A stretch of 64,000 nt of DNA from Mucilaginibacter sp. (GTDB lineage: Bacteria > Bacteroidota > Bacteroidia > Sphingobacteriales > Sphingobacteriaceae). A program made the position numbers and the translations under genes. Location: positions 62,001-126,000 of the forward strand of contig JAQBOA010000041.1 of NCBI GenBank assembly GCA_028288305.1. The letters are read 5' to 3'. Below, piece after piece: positions 1-7,545 of the stretch. The notes under the pieces were generated by a model. The model made no database searches and was not told where the DNA came from. It saw only the letters and a program-made list of their open reading frames with translations. Within the stretch, counting starts at the first letter, position 1. Every line of letters starts with the position of its first letter.

Positions 1-2
1 AA

Positions 3-410
3 GAAGCCTGTACAGGCAGCGTAAACGCTGTTAAAGATGCATTGTATGCGCTGAACGGTAAATGGAAACTTCCGTTAATTGTTACATTGTCGGGCAGTCC
101 TAAAAGATTTAAGGATATACAGCGCGAACTGGAGAATATAACCCCGAAAATACTTTCGAAAGAACTGAAAGAACTTGAACTTAATGGGTTTGTTGAAAGA
201 AAGGTATTTAAAACCACACCTGTAACGGTTACCTATGAGCTTACCCCTTATAGCAGTTCGTTAGATAAAATAATAATTGAATTAATGGAATGGGGTATAC
301 AGCACCGTAAGCACATTATAAGTATGAGAAAAAACGAGAAAAATCAAACTTCCGAAGTTTTAAAAACTTTGGAAATGTTAGATGGCGAGGAAGTTAATGT
401 ACCTGTTTAA
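3..410 (+). CDS. HxlR-family winged-helix transcriptional regulator (5' partial)
   Basis: DNA-binding regulator of the HxlR/MarR-like class, cut by the left window edge. The frame is open to the first base and reads EACTGSVNAVKDALYALNGK before the core, so the true start lies outside; a TTG at 42 is internal. The family signatures are visible: a Cys near the N terminus, NGKWKL, the RFKDIQREL helix and the 'TPKILSKELKELELNGFVER' recognition-helix/wing region. HxlR proteins usually sense reactive or electrophilic compounds and control a neighbouring gene, which is not visible here. Its last 17 bases overlap, tail to tail, the end of the next gene on the minus strand. Confidence 0.88.
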   Translation, partial: EACTGSVNAVKDALYALNGKWKLPLIVTLSGSPKRFKDIQRELENITPKILSKELKELELNGFVERKVFKTTPVTVTYELTPYSSSLDKIIIELMEWGIQHRKHIISMRKNEKNQTSEVLKTLEMLDGEEVNVPV

Positions 411-1176
411 TTAACCATTTGGCGATATCATCAGCTGCTTTTTTATTTTCATAACCTGCAGGCAGTCTGCCGTTGGTATATTCGTTATACAACCATGGAT
501 CACCAACTGCGAAAACAGTCCCCTTGCCATATTTGGCAACAGCCATCACTACAGCATCATCACTGTTTTTTAAGAACGCATGTGCTGGGCCGGTTAAGCT
601 TATTGAACAAACATCCTTCATGAAAATTTTATTGGCCGTTTTAAAACTGGGATTATTAGTAGTAACTATAGCTCCATCCTGGAAATGATTATCATCAATC
701 ACATGATTTTGCATATCATCATTAAAGTGCATTCCAAATCGTGCAGCCAAATGATTAAAATGAGGTAGTTCTACATTGGCACTATCGTTGGCCAACATCA
801 CCAGTACCCCGCCAGCTTTAACCCATTTTACAATTTCATTAATGTCTTTTTCCTCAATATAGTTAGGATTGAGGCTTTCTTTCTTAGTATCGGGGTCTAC
901 TATGATATAAATATTTGCTGGACTTAAATTGTCGGCAGTGGGAGCTTTATCCAGGGAGGTTAATTTAGCCCCATTATTTTTAAAGGCAGTTCCTAAAATA
1001 GAAAAACCGGTATTTGTGGTATCTTCCCACATATAATGAAACCGCACCTGCTGCCCTGATTTGTTTGTATGTACCTCATGATTAAAATAATAATCAAGCA
1101 TAACTGTTTGTGCATCAGCTTTAAAAAACACGGTTGTTAAAATAATGAGAATGCCAGCCGATATTATATTTTTCAT
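394..1176 (-). CDS. Secreted DUF4350-type protein of the uronate cluster
   Basis: 260 aa with an N-terminal signal peptide ending near ADAQ (residues 1-22), so probably periplasmic. The middle resembles a glutamine-amidotransferase-like/DUF4350 fold: IYIIVDPDTKKE, an EIVKWVKAGGVLVML strand-helix unit and a late KYGKGTVFAVGDPWLYNEYT segment. Such domains occur beside or fused to unsaturated rhamnogalacturonyl hydrolases in Bacteroidota, which matches the location. It starts 25 bp after kduI ends, on the same strand, so the two are probably cotranscribed. Its biochemical role is not known to me. The 3' end overlaps the convergent HxlR gene by 17 bp. Confidence 0.6.
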   Translation of the reverse strand: MKNIISAGILIILTTVFFKADAQTVMLDYYFNHEVHTNKSGQQVRFHYMWEDTTNTGFSILGTAFKNNGAKLTSLDKAPTADNLSPANIYIIVDPDTKKESLNPNYIEEKDINEIVKWVKAGGVLVMLANDSANVELPHFNHLAARFGMHFNDDMQNHVIDDNHFQDGAIVTTNNPSFKTANKIFMKDVCSISLTGPAHAFLKNSDDAVVMAVAKYGKGTVFAVGDPWLYNEYTNGRLPAGYENKKAADDIAKWLIKQVH

Positions 1177-1201
1177 GAGAGAATGTTGTTTATAAAGAAT
1201 G

Positions 1202-2032
1202 CTATATCATTTCAGTCACCGGTATGGGATCCATGTCGGTATAATCAAGGTTTTCACCTGCCATACCCCATATAAAACTATAGCTTGCAGTACCGCTGCC
1301 TGCATGTATACTCCAGGGCGGCGACACAACAGCCTCGTAATTATTCATTAAAATATGCCTGGTTTCATGCCCTTCGCCCATGTAATGAAAAACCCTTTGC
1401 CCTTCGGGTAAATCAAAATAAAAATACGCTTCCATACGCCGGTCATGCACATGCGGCGGCATCGTGTTCCAAATACTGCCGGTATGTAAAATGGTAAGTC
1501 CCATAACTAATTGACAACTCTTAATCCCATCTAAATGAATATATTTATTAATGGTACGTAAGTTAGCAGTTGACGGGTCACCAAGCTTTACTTTTGTAGC
1601 CTCGGCGTTGGTCATCAAGGTTACAGGGAAAACAGCATGCGCAGGAGCAGACAATAAATAAAATACGGCAGGCTGACTGGCATCATCACTGGAAAAAACA
1701 ACGTGCTTAACCCCTTTTCCTATATAGAGACAATCCAGTTTTTTTAGTTGATATGTTTTACCATCGGCAATAACGGCACCATCACCGCTAACATTAATAA
1801 TTCCTAATTCTCTGCGTTCTAAAAAATAATTTGCCCGCAGTTTAGCATAATTTTCAAGTTCCAATTGTTGATCCAGGGGGTTAGCTACGCCTACTATCAT
1901 CCTGTCGTAAAGGGTGTAAACACAATTTACTGTATTTGGCTTTACTAAATTTTCAAGTAAAAAACGATCCCTTATCACGGAACTTGTATAATGGATGAAA
2001 TCGTCGGGATGTACACTATGAATTACTTTCAA
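1202..2032 (-). CDS. kduI: 5-dehydro-4-deoxy-D-glucuronate isomerase
   Basis: KduI converts 5-keto-4-deoxyuronate, formed from unsaturated uronates released from pectin or glycosaminoglycans, to 2,5-diketo-3-deoxygluconate in the cytoplasm. The 276 aa length is the family norm. The cupin metal site is visible as MPPHVHDRRMEAYFYF, giving H194, H196 and E201, with H243 in SIHAGSG as the fourth ligand. No signal peptide is present. It heads a short minus-strand unit followed after 25 bp by the DUF4350 gene, and faces a divergent YhcH-family gene. The next enzyme of the pathway (KduD) is not in the window. Confidence 0.95.
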   Translation of the reverse strand: MKVIHSVHPDDFIHYTSSVIRDRFLLENLVKPNTVNCVYTLYDRMIVGVANPLDQQLELENYAKLRANYFLERRELGIINVSGDGAVIADGKTYQLKKLDCLYIGKGVKHVVFSSDDASQPAVFYLLSAPAHAVFPVTLMTNAEATKVKLGDPSTANLRTINKYIHLDGIKSCQLVMGLTILHTGSIWNTMPPHVHDRRMEAYFYFDLPEGQRVFHYMGEGHETRHILMNNYEAVVSPPWSIHAGSGTASYSFIWGMAGENLDYTDMDPIPVTEMI

Positions 2033-2178
2033 GGCTATAAAATTAAATTATAATTGGCTGCTAAAATACATACTCATTACAAGTTTTTCACAAAAACATT
2101 ATTTCACAAATGCTAATTCATTAAATTACTTTAATATTGTTTATTGAAAACCATCAACCATTAAACCGGATAATTTTT

Positions 2179-2805
2179 ATGAAAAGATCTATTACTTATA
2201 AACTCAGTCCTTTTTTATTTTTTCTATTTTTTATTATCAGTACCTCGTTAATTGCCCAACAAACAAGCACAAAAGATTGGACAGCAAAAAGTGCAAAGAA
2301 ATGGGTTAAAAGCAGGCAATGGAGCAATGGTTTATCATTAAAGGTTAGCCCTACGGTAAACAATATTGAATTTGCGAAACAGTATCATACCAATAAAGAA
2401 TATTGGGATAAAGCTTTTTTATTTACGCGCGAAAAAAATCTAAAAGAAATGGCGCCTGGTAAATATGTAATTGACGGGGATAATGTTTTTGCTATAATTA
2501 CAGACGCGCCTTCAAAAGAATTTGAACAATCAGCCTGGGAATCACATCGTAAATATATTGATGTACAGTATGTAATCACCGGAAAGGAAAAAATCGGTGT
2601 GTCGCCATTAGCCGATGCCACAGTTACCAAGCCTTATGATGAAACCAAAGATGGAGCAAACTACAATGCCACAGGAAAATATTTTATAGCAAGCCCCAAA
2701 GAGTTCTTTCTTTTTTTTCCTAACGATGTACATCGCCCCAATATTAAAGTTGAAGGCTTCGATACTGTAAAAAAATTGGTTATTAAGATAAGATACGCTA
2801 ATTGA
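2179..2805 (+). CDS. Secreted YhcH/YjgK/YiaL-family protein
   Basis: 208 aa from the ATG at 2179; a TTG 42 bp upstream in frame would spoil the signal peptide. Residues 1-27 form a signal peptide ending at LIAQQ, so the product is exported. The YhcH-like cupin core shows HRKYIDVQYVITGKEKIGV and FFLFFPNDVHRPNI, the paired metal-side motifs of the family. Members act on free sugars and uronates (YhcH in sialic acid, YiaL in 2,3-diketogulonate metabolism), usually in the cytoplasm, so a periplasmic member is notable. It is divergent from kduI and ends 17 bp from the convergent GH88 gene, which suggests a role in uronate processing. Confidence 0.8.
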   Translation: MKRSITYKLSPFLFFLFFIISTSLIAQQTSTKDWTAKSAKKWVKSRQWSNGLSLKVSPTVNNIEFAKQYHTNKEYWDKAFLFTREKNLKEMAPGKYVIDGDNVFAIITDAPSKEFEQSAWESHRKYIDVQYVITGKEKIGVSPLADATVTKPYDETKDGANYNATGKYFIASPKEFFLFFPNDVHRPNIKVEGFDTVKKLVIKIRYAN

Positions 2806-2822
2806 AATTCTCCTCTGAAGAT

Positions 2823-4022
2823 TCAATTATTTTGCAGTTTTTCAAGTCGCATCAATGCTTCGAGATAGTAATAATCAGCATAGATGATGGAAACATCAAT
2901 TTCTCCGTTAGATGGCTTATTGCCTGTAGAATGCAGCAAAAAAGCGCTATTCACATCCCTGCTTTGGTATTTTGCCGAAGAAAGAGACGCTAAAGTAGAA
3001 ATAGCCTGGTTGCGATAATTGGACGCCTTGATTTTATCAGGTACATACTCTGATAGTTCCAACAACGCCGAAGCGGAAATTGCAGCGGCCGAAGCGTCTT
3101 TAGGTACATTTGGAATGGCCGGATCATCAAAGTCATAAAAGGGGACCTTATCCTCAGGCAATCTTTTCAAATAAATATCGGCTATATTTTGAGCAAAATC
3201 TAAGAATTCGGTCTTTTTAGTTTCTCGATAACACATGGTAAAACCATATATTGCCCATGCCTGCCCCCTTGCCCACATAGAATTATCAGCATATCCCTGT
3301 GCTGTTACTCCCTTAATTTTTTTACCTGTTGCGGTATCATACACAATTACATGGTAAGCGCTATAATCTTGCCTGAAATGGTTTTTCATGGTAGTTTCAG
3401 CATGTGTTACTGCTACATCATATAATTTATGACTCCCACCATTTTTGGAGGCCCAAAACAGCAGTTCCAGGTTCATCATATTATCTATAATGGTATTGTG
3501 GGGCCAGCCCTTCCATTTTGCCATACCCTGCCAGGAAAGAATAGTACCCACCTTTGGATTAAAAAGTTTAGCCAATGAGTCAGCCGACTTTAAAATTACT
3601 TCTTTGTATTCCGGATTTTTTGTGAGGCGGTATCCATTGCCGAAGCTGTTAAACATAATAAAGCCCAGGTCGTGATCAAAACCGCTATGAGTTGCCCGTG
3701 GGATTAATTCACGCGTAAATTTATCAGCTGCGGTTTTCCATTTATCATCATGAGTAGCTGCATATAAATTCCACAAAATTCCCGACCAAAATCCGCTGCA
3801 CCAATCACGATAATCTACATATTTCCATTCTTTCGAACCATTTTCGATAGTTCTTGGTTGATTTTTTTCCGCATCAGGGATATTCTTCAATGTTATATCT
3901 GCCTGGGAGGCACAATATTTAATTTCCTTAACCGGAGAAATTTTTTGTTGGGCAAATATCAGCCCCGAGAATGAGCAAAGAATTATACTTAAAGCTGTCT
4001 TCTTAAAAATATATTTAATCAT
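2823..4022 (-). CDS. Unsaturated glucuronyl hydrolase, GH88 family
   Basis: 399 aa with a signal peptide (residues 1-25, ending IFAQQ), hence periplasmic. GH88 enzymes hydrate the 4,5 double bond of unsaturated uronic acids at oligosaccharide ends left by polysaccharide lyases and release the uronate that KduI consumes. The (alpha/alpha)6 signatures are clear: WCSGFWSGILW, DHDLGFIMF, TIIDNMMNLELLFWA, YADNSMWARGQAWAIYG and DASAAAISASALLEL. D118 and D180 match the two catalytic aspartates of the family. It converges on the YhcH gene. Substrate (pectin, ulvan or glycosaminoglycan type) cannot be told from the sequence. Confidence 0.92.
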   Translation of the reverse strand: MIKYIFKKTALSIILCSFSGLIFAQQKISPVKEIKYCASQADITLKNIPDAEKNQPRTIENGSKEWKYVDYRDWCSGFWSGILWNLYAATHDDKWKTAADKFTRELIPRATHSGFDHDLGFIMFNSFGNGYRLTKNPEYKEVILKSADSLAKLFNPKVGTILSWQGMAKWKGWPHNTIIDNMMNLELLFWASKNGGSHKLYDVAVTHAETTMKNHFRQDYSAYHVIVYDTATGKKIKGVTAQGYADNSMWARGQAWAIYGFTMCYRETKKTEFLDFAQNIADIYLKRLPEDKVPFYDFDDPAIPNVPKDASAAAISASALLELSEYVPDKIKASNYRNQAISTLASLSSAKYQSRDVNSAFLLHSTGNKPSNGEIDVSIIYADYYYLEALMRLEKLQNN

Positions 4023-4120
4023 GTTTTAAAGGGCTAAGATTTAATGCAGCTGATCTTTGCTTTGTGTGATCGCATCATAGATACATTGAATTTATGCGCC
4101 AAAATAAATAAAAAGTCACA

Positions 4121-4148
4121 TAAAAAAGGCCGCCCTAAAGCAGCCTTT
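4121..4148 (-). terminator. Rho-independent terminator of the NTF2-like gene
   Basis: Read on the minus strand: a 9-bp stem (arms 4125-4133 and 4140-4148, one T-G wobble) with a 6-nt loop, followed by a run of six T. It lies 18 bp beyond the stop of the gene at 4166-4648. On the plus strand the wobble becomes a mismatch, so it favours minus-strand transcripts. Confidence 0.75.
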
Positions 4149-4165
4149 AAATTAATAACTAGATA

Positions 4166-4648
4166 TTACATACCACCCGGGGCAGCATACTGCAACATCA
4201 TGTCAATTTTTCCATCTTTATTAAAGGTCCACACTTCCTGCAAGCGGGTTTTAACTTGTTTCCCATCTTTATCGGTGTACGCTTCAGTCCCCCAAACGCA
4301 AACCACATTTTGGTTTTTGTCTGTGCTCTTTACACTCAACCAGGCATCTAAAGCTGCTTTATAATTCTTTAATGAACTTCTAAATTGCTTTGCTCCGGCG
4401 AGGTTTTCCGTTCTGCCTTTTACCATAGCCCCGTTTGCAAGCATCATAGTTACCGTGTCCGCAAACATATCTATGTGTTTATCCAAAGTGTTGTTTTCAA
4501 AGTCTTTCCAAAGCATCAGAATTTTTTCTGAATAACTTGGATCAGCAATGACGAAACTTGATGAATAACTAGGAGTATAACCGCTATGGGCCTGGCTCAT
4601 CGCCACAAATGGCATTGCCATTAAAAAGAAAATAAAGAGCTTTTTCAT
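4166..4648 (-). CDS. Secreted NTF2-like (SnoaL/DUF4440-type) protein
   Basis: 160 aa with a signal peptide (residues 1-19, MKKLFIFFLMAMPFVAMSQA). The rest fits an NTF2-like cone: a helix with MLWKDFENNTLDKHIDMFAD, then strands around VTMMLANGAMVKGRTE and the closing sheet VVCVWGTEAYTDKDGK, VQEVWTF-like and IDMMLQYAA. Such proteins are small ligand-binding or isomerase-like domains; the ligand is unknown. It is monocistronic, with a terminator immediately downstream, and lies upstream of the GH88 gene on the same strand across 140 bp. Confidence 0.65.
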   Translation of the reverse strand: MKKLFIFFLMAMPFVAMSQAHSGYTPSYSSSFVIADPSYSEKILMLWKDFENNTLDKHIDMFADTVTMMLANGAMVKGRTENLAGAKQFRSSLKNYKAALDAWLSVKSTDKNQNVVCVWGTEAYTDKDGKQVKTRLQEVWTFNKDGKIDMMLQYAAPGGM

Positions 4649-4818
4649 AATTTGGAGGTTTAATTGTTTGTAACTGGTTCGTTACATAAATATATAACTT
4701 AAATCACTAAGAATCACAAAATTATAATAATTATTAAAAGAAAAGGATTTAGAAGGTAAAAGATAGAATATAATATCTCCTGAATTGATCAATATGTTTA
4801 TTTATTTGATTGAATTAC

Positions 4819-4846
4819 CTGTGCCACCTGGCACAGAGTGGCACAG
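4819..4846. repeat. Perfect 9-bp inverted repeat (CTGTGCCAC / GTGGCACAG)
   Basis: Arms 4819-4827 and 4838-4846 are perfect complements around a 10-nt spacer that itself holds another GGCACAG copy, so several pairings are possible. It lies 65 bp from the tRNA-like fragment. It could be a protein-binding site or part of an old recombination site. Confidence 0.5.
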
Positions 4847-4910
4847 TTGGGTATTGAAACTGAAGAATCATACCTGCTTGCTTTAAATATCAATGTTTCA
4901 AACACACGTC

Positions 4911-4931
4911 GGCTCGAACCTACGACCCTCG
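4911..4931 (-). repeat. Fragment matching tRNA-His T-arm region (possible att remnant)
   Basis: Twenty of 21 bases match positions 8333-8353 inside the intact tRNA-His gene, in the same orientation (minus-strand reading CGAGGGTCGTAGGTTCGAGC plus one base). The match stops before the acceptor stem, so this is not a working tRNA. A displaced tRNA 3' fragment at the far edge is what integration beyond a tRNA 3' end would leave, but no integrase is present. Confidence 0.5.
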
Positions 4932-5151
4932 CCCTTGTTGGTATTATCACCAAAAAGCAATTATACTCCCCGAAAAAAATGTCCTTAGTTCCCTAATGAA
5001 TGTATTAAAAATAAACGTCGATGCAGTCCCGATTCAACCTGTTTTTATGAACGGACTAAAACAGAATATTTTACAACGGTATTTAAAAATACTACCTTAA
5101 TTGAATCTGATAGATTATTGCATACATTTACGAATAAGCAGAAATCAGCGT

Positions 5152-5928
5152 ATGAGAACAATTCTAATTTTATTTTTCTTGTTTCTAACAAATCAGGTTT
5201 TTAGTCAAAAAAAACTATTTGACACTTTGAAAATTGACGCAAAAACAAAAATAATTGGACGATATCCACAATATGATAAAAGCAGGACTTATGAAAAGTA
5301 TAACTTCATAATTGAAGATTCAATTCAAATTGAAAAATTTATTAAAAATATAAAACTAGGAGAAGAGGTGGCAAATTCAACCGAAGATCCAAGTTTTGAA
5401 TTAACCGTCGTAAAAAAATATAATGAGATAGGATCTTGGACAATAAATCCTACGTTAAAAAGTGCAATGACCCACGACGGTCATACTTATAAATTTGACC
5501 TAAATCAGATTACAAAATTGAATGACGAATATCCATTCAGCTATTATTATGAAATAAAAACATTTAAAAGCAAAGATGAGTATGAAATTTATTTAGCAAA
5601 ACAAAAAAATAATCCCATGTTCCTTTTTGATTATGCCCCTCTATTCAGATACGAAGGAAGCTTTGAAATTGAATTTAAAAAATCTTCACAATTTCCACAT
5701 CCAAAAGCAATTAGCGATTATCTGGAACCTTACATTGAGAAAATCGTAAATAAAAATGAATACAGTCTTACATATATTTTAGATAGCAAAAACATAGAAA
5801 ATAGTGATCAATATACAATGACCATATCTGGCCCTAAAAAACTTTTTGACGAACTCAAAATTAACAATCTAAAAAACGAACACTGGCAACCAACGGTTGA
5901 GGAGGCGTATCTCTTCTATAAAAAATAA
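5152..5928 (+). CDS. Unknown secreted protein
   Basis: 258 aa from the ATG at 5152; a TTG at 5101 is also in frame but would bury the signal peptide. Residues 1-19 (MRTILILFFLFLTNQVFSQ) are a clear signal peptide for export. The mature part is rich in Lys, Glu, Ile and Tyr, with no motif I recognise and no extra membrane segment. Codon use is strongly A/T-biased, more than that of the neighbouring catabolic genes. It lies alone between the tRNA-like fragment and an antitoxin-like gene, in what seems an acquired patch. Function unknown. Confidence 0.6.
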   Translation: MRTILILFFLFLTNQVFSQKKLFDTLKIDAKTKIIGRYPQYDKSRTYEKYNFIIEDSIQIEKFIKNIKLGEEVANSTEDPSFELTVVKKYNEIGSWTINPTLKSAMTHDGHTYKFDLNQITKLNDEYPFSYYYEIKTFKSKDEYEIYLAKQKNNPMFLFDYAPLFRYEGSFEIEFKKSSQFPHPKAISDYLEPYIEKIVNKNEYSLTYILDSKNIENSDQYTMTISGPKKLFDELKINNLKNEHWQPTVEEAYLFYKK

Positions 5929-5990
5929 CTTTTGCTAAAAAAGGTTTATGCAGACCATGGTATGTGTATAAACTCCTAAGAGAGAAAATA

Positions 5991-6218
5991 TTAAAGCTCA
6001 TCAAGCAATTCCCTGGCTGTTTTTAATTGGATCTTACCTTCCTGGTGAAGCCTTACTTCCTTAAAAGCTGCTTCCAAATCCTTTTTCATTTTTTTGGCGG
6101 CAGGCGAGAGCTTCTGCTCACCAGGTTGAATCAACTTAACTTTCCCACCTAATTTAGAAATCACCTTTAAGATCATTTCGGCGTCTTTTTCAGGAAGTTT
6201 AATTTCGGCGGTAATCAT
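5991..6218 (-). CDS. Small antitoxin-like protein (orphan)
   Basis: 75 aa: an N-terminal strand (MITAEIKLPEKDAEMIL), then a Lys-rich middle (AAKKMKKDLEAAFKEV) and a C-terminal helix ending KTARELLDEL. This shape and charge resemble short RelB/Phd-like or DUF2683-type antitoxins of Bacteroidota, whose C terminus wraps a RelE/ParE toxin. No toxin gene is adjacent on either side: the 62 bp downstream and 300 bp upstream hold none. It could be an orphan antitoxin after loss of the toxin, or an unrelated small regulator. Confidence 0.5.
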   Translation of the reverse strand: MITAEIKLPEKDAEMILKVISKLGGKVKLIQPGEQKLSPAAKKMKKDLEAAFKEVRLHQEGKIQLKTARELLDEL

Positions 6219-6521
6219 ATGATCAATTTTTCAATAAAAATAAAGCAAATTTACCTAAAAAGAAAAAGACTTACGAAGTTTTAAAAACTTCGTAAGTCTA
6301 GCTATTCGGGTCAATGATAGGATTAATTTCGAACCAGTTTATAGCGGATTTACAGAAAATTGCCCGGATTTGAAGACATTCATGGTACATATTTCGAACC
6401 GAAATTGCATTTAGAACAGAGTGCAGGGGAATATTGCTCGAAAAAATATTTTCATTTTATTCCACCTGCGCAGATAGATTGCGCAATATATAATTTACTT
6501 TGTTTGAAATAAGTATAGAAA
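6219..6521. other. Intergenic gap with one hairpin
   Basis: No coding signal found. The only clear structure is the palindrome at 6268-6298. No promoter matching TTTG/TAnnTTTG was recognised for either flanking gene. Confidence 0.5.
6268..6298. repeat. Perfect 14-bp palindrome, member of a dispersed hairpin family
   Basis: Arms GACTTACGAAGTTT (6268-6281) and its exact complement (6285-6298) with a 3-nt loop. A degenerate relative, AACTTACGAA...TTTGTAAGTT, lies at 57254-57283. This looks like a scattered intergenic repeat; it may also act as a terminator-like hairpin. Confidence 0.7.
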
Positions 6522-7094
6522 ATGGAAGAAGAACAGATGGGAATATGGCCGCCGCATGAGGCATTTTATTTGGAAAGTATGCTGACCGTCACACGCACCG
6601 CCATGTATGCGCTTGGACGTTTGCAAGTCAGTTTAAAGGCTTGGAGTGAAGGTCTACCTGTAAATGATTATGAGATAATAGACTATGTGCAAAATTTAAT
6701 TATCGGCGCCGGGGCCATCTCACGTTATTTCTGGCCATCGGACAAAAAACCAATTCATCAAAACCGCGCAAAAGCTTTAAGGGATGCCTTCGATATCAAG
6801 GATGACAACCCTCTGAAAGACAGGAAGGTGAGGAATTTTGTGGAGCATTTCGACGAGAACCTGGATGAATTTCTTGCCAAATTTCCGATCGGTGTATTTA
6901 TGCCCTCCTTTGTTGGCGAGAGGCCACCGGAACAACAAGTCAGGACGAGTTTATTCCGGGCTTATTACGTGGACGACCACACATTCCATGCACTGGAACA
7001 CGAATATGCTATGCTACCCATTATTAAGGAACTGCATGGATTACATCAACTTTTGGAGCAAGCCGCCAGAGACGGCGGACGGCTGCCCGGATAA
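6522..7094 (+). CDS. Putative HEPN-like protein of unknown function
   Basis: 190 aa, no signal peptide or membrane segment, predicted mainly helical. Residues 104-109 read RNFVEH, which fits the R-x4-H pattern of HEPN RNase/nucleotidyltransferase-associated domains, set in a charged helix (RKVRNFVEHFDENLDEFLAK). HEPN domains are common in toxin-antitoxin and abortive-infection systems, often beside an MNT partner; no MNT gene is visible. Base composition is more GC-rich than the flanking genes, suggesting a separate origin. A 45-codon ORF follows after 28 bp. The HEPN assignment is inference from one motif. Confidence 0.45.
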   Translation: MEEEQMGIWPPHEAFYLESMLTVTRTAMYALGRLQVSLKAWSEGLPVNDYEIIDYVQNLIIGAGAISRYFWPSDKKPIHQNRAKALRDAFDIKDDNPLKDRKVRNFVEHFDENLDEFLAKFPIGVFMPSFVGERPPEQQVRTSLFRAYYVDDHTFHALEHEYAMLPIIKELHGLHQLLEQAARDGGRLPG

Positions 7095-7122
7095 CCGTAA
7101 ACCTTAAATTACAAATCAAAAT

Positions 7123-7260
7123 ATGACTTTATCACAAACCATAAATAAATTCCTTGATGCGGGTGATTATGTTTCGGCAAGACGCATGGTAAAATCCGAA
7201 CTTGCAAAACTTGAAAATTTAACCCGCGACGACAAAATCATCGAACAAAGCAAGTTTTAG
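7123..7260 (+). CDS. Small ORF, 45 aa, unknown
   Basis: ATG at 7123, stop TAG at 7258-7260. The product starts MTLSQTINKFLDAGDYVSAR and ends IIEQSKF; it is helical and highly charged with no known motif. It lies 28 bp after the HEPN-like gene on the same strand, so could be its partner, or the truncated front of a longer protein. Very short, so moderate-to-low confidence. Confidence 0.35.
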   Translation: MTLSQTINKFLDAGDYVSARRMVKSELAKLENLTRDDKIIEQSKF

Positions 7261-7308
7261 GATTTTTTAGTCGATTTTACTTGTTCCCTTATTCTGGTCT
7301 ACAGCTTT

Positions 7309-7536
7309 TTAACTGGCTGAGGCCAGCACTTTTAACTGTTCCTTTGCAAAATCTTCTGATGCGGAATAAGCTTCTAACAACATTTTTGAAACGTCTTTTG
7401 GTGGAGATGACCAATCTTCTATAAAAACCAGACGGATACCAATAGCTGTTACAATTAAAAAAATAATACCTTTTATTTACCTACCGTGGTAGTTAGCCTT
7501 TCCATTTGAATCAGTGGTAAAAGAGTTACTTTGCAT
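7309..7536 (-). pseudogene. Small membrane protein gene with in-frame TAA
   Basis: Minus-strand frame of 76 codons: ATG at 7536-7534 begins MQSNSFTTDSNGKANYHGR, then TAA at 7479-7477, then the same frame continues IKGIIFLIVTAIGIRLVFIE and ends KVLASAS at a stop at 7309. Ignoring the TAA gives a short basic cytoplasmic head followed by one transmembrane helix, the expected order for a small membrane protein. It starts 9 bp after the BRCT gene stops. I infer a nonsense-broken gene; a sequencing difference, or two independent short ORFs, is possible. Confidence 0.35.
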
Positions 7537-7545
7537 TGCTTTTGG

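Larger units (their letters stand above)
4649..5151. other. Intergenic region at the edge of the tRNA-His-linked patch
   Basis: About 500 bp, AT-rich, with no convincing gene. It holds two structured sites described separately: the palindrome at 4819-4846 and the tRNA-like fragment at 4911-4931. Apart from these I see no promoter or coding signal I can support. Confidence 0.5.

Noticed and set aside
42..44. TTG as the start of the HxlR gene
   Set aside because: The frame is open to the window edge and the conserved Cys region lies upstream, so the gene starts outside.
4911..4931. A second tRNA gene
   Set aside because: Only the T-arm region is present; the acceptor stem and anticodon arm are missing.
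5101..5151. TTG start for the secreted protein at 5152
   Set aside because: It would place 17 residues before a textbook signal peptide; the ATG at 5152 gives a better start.
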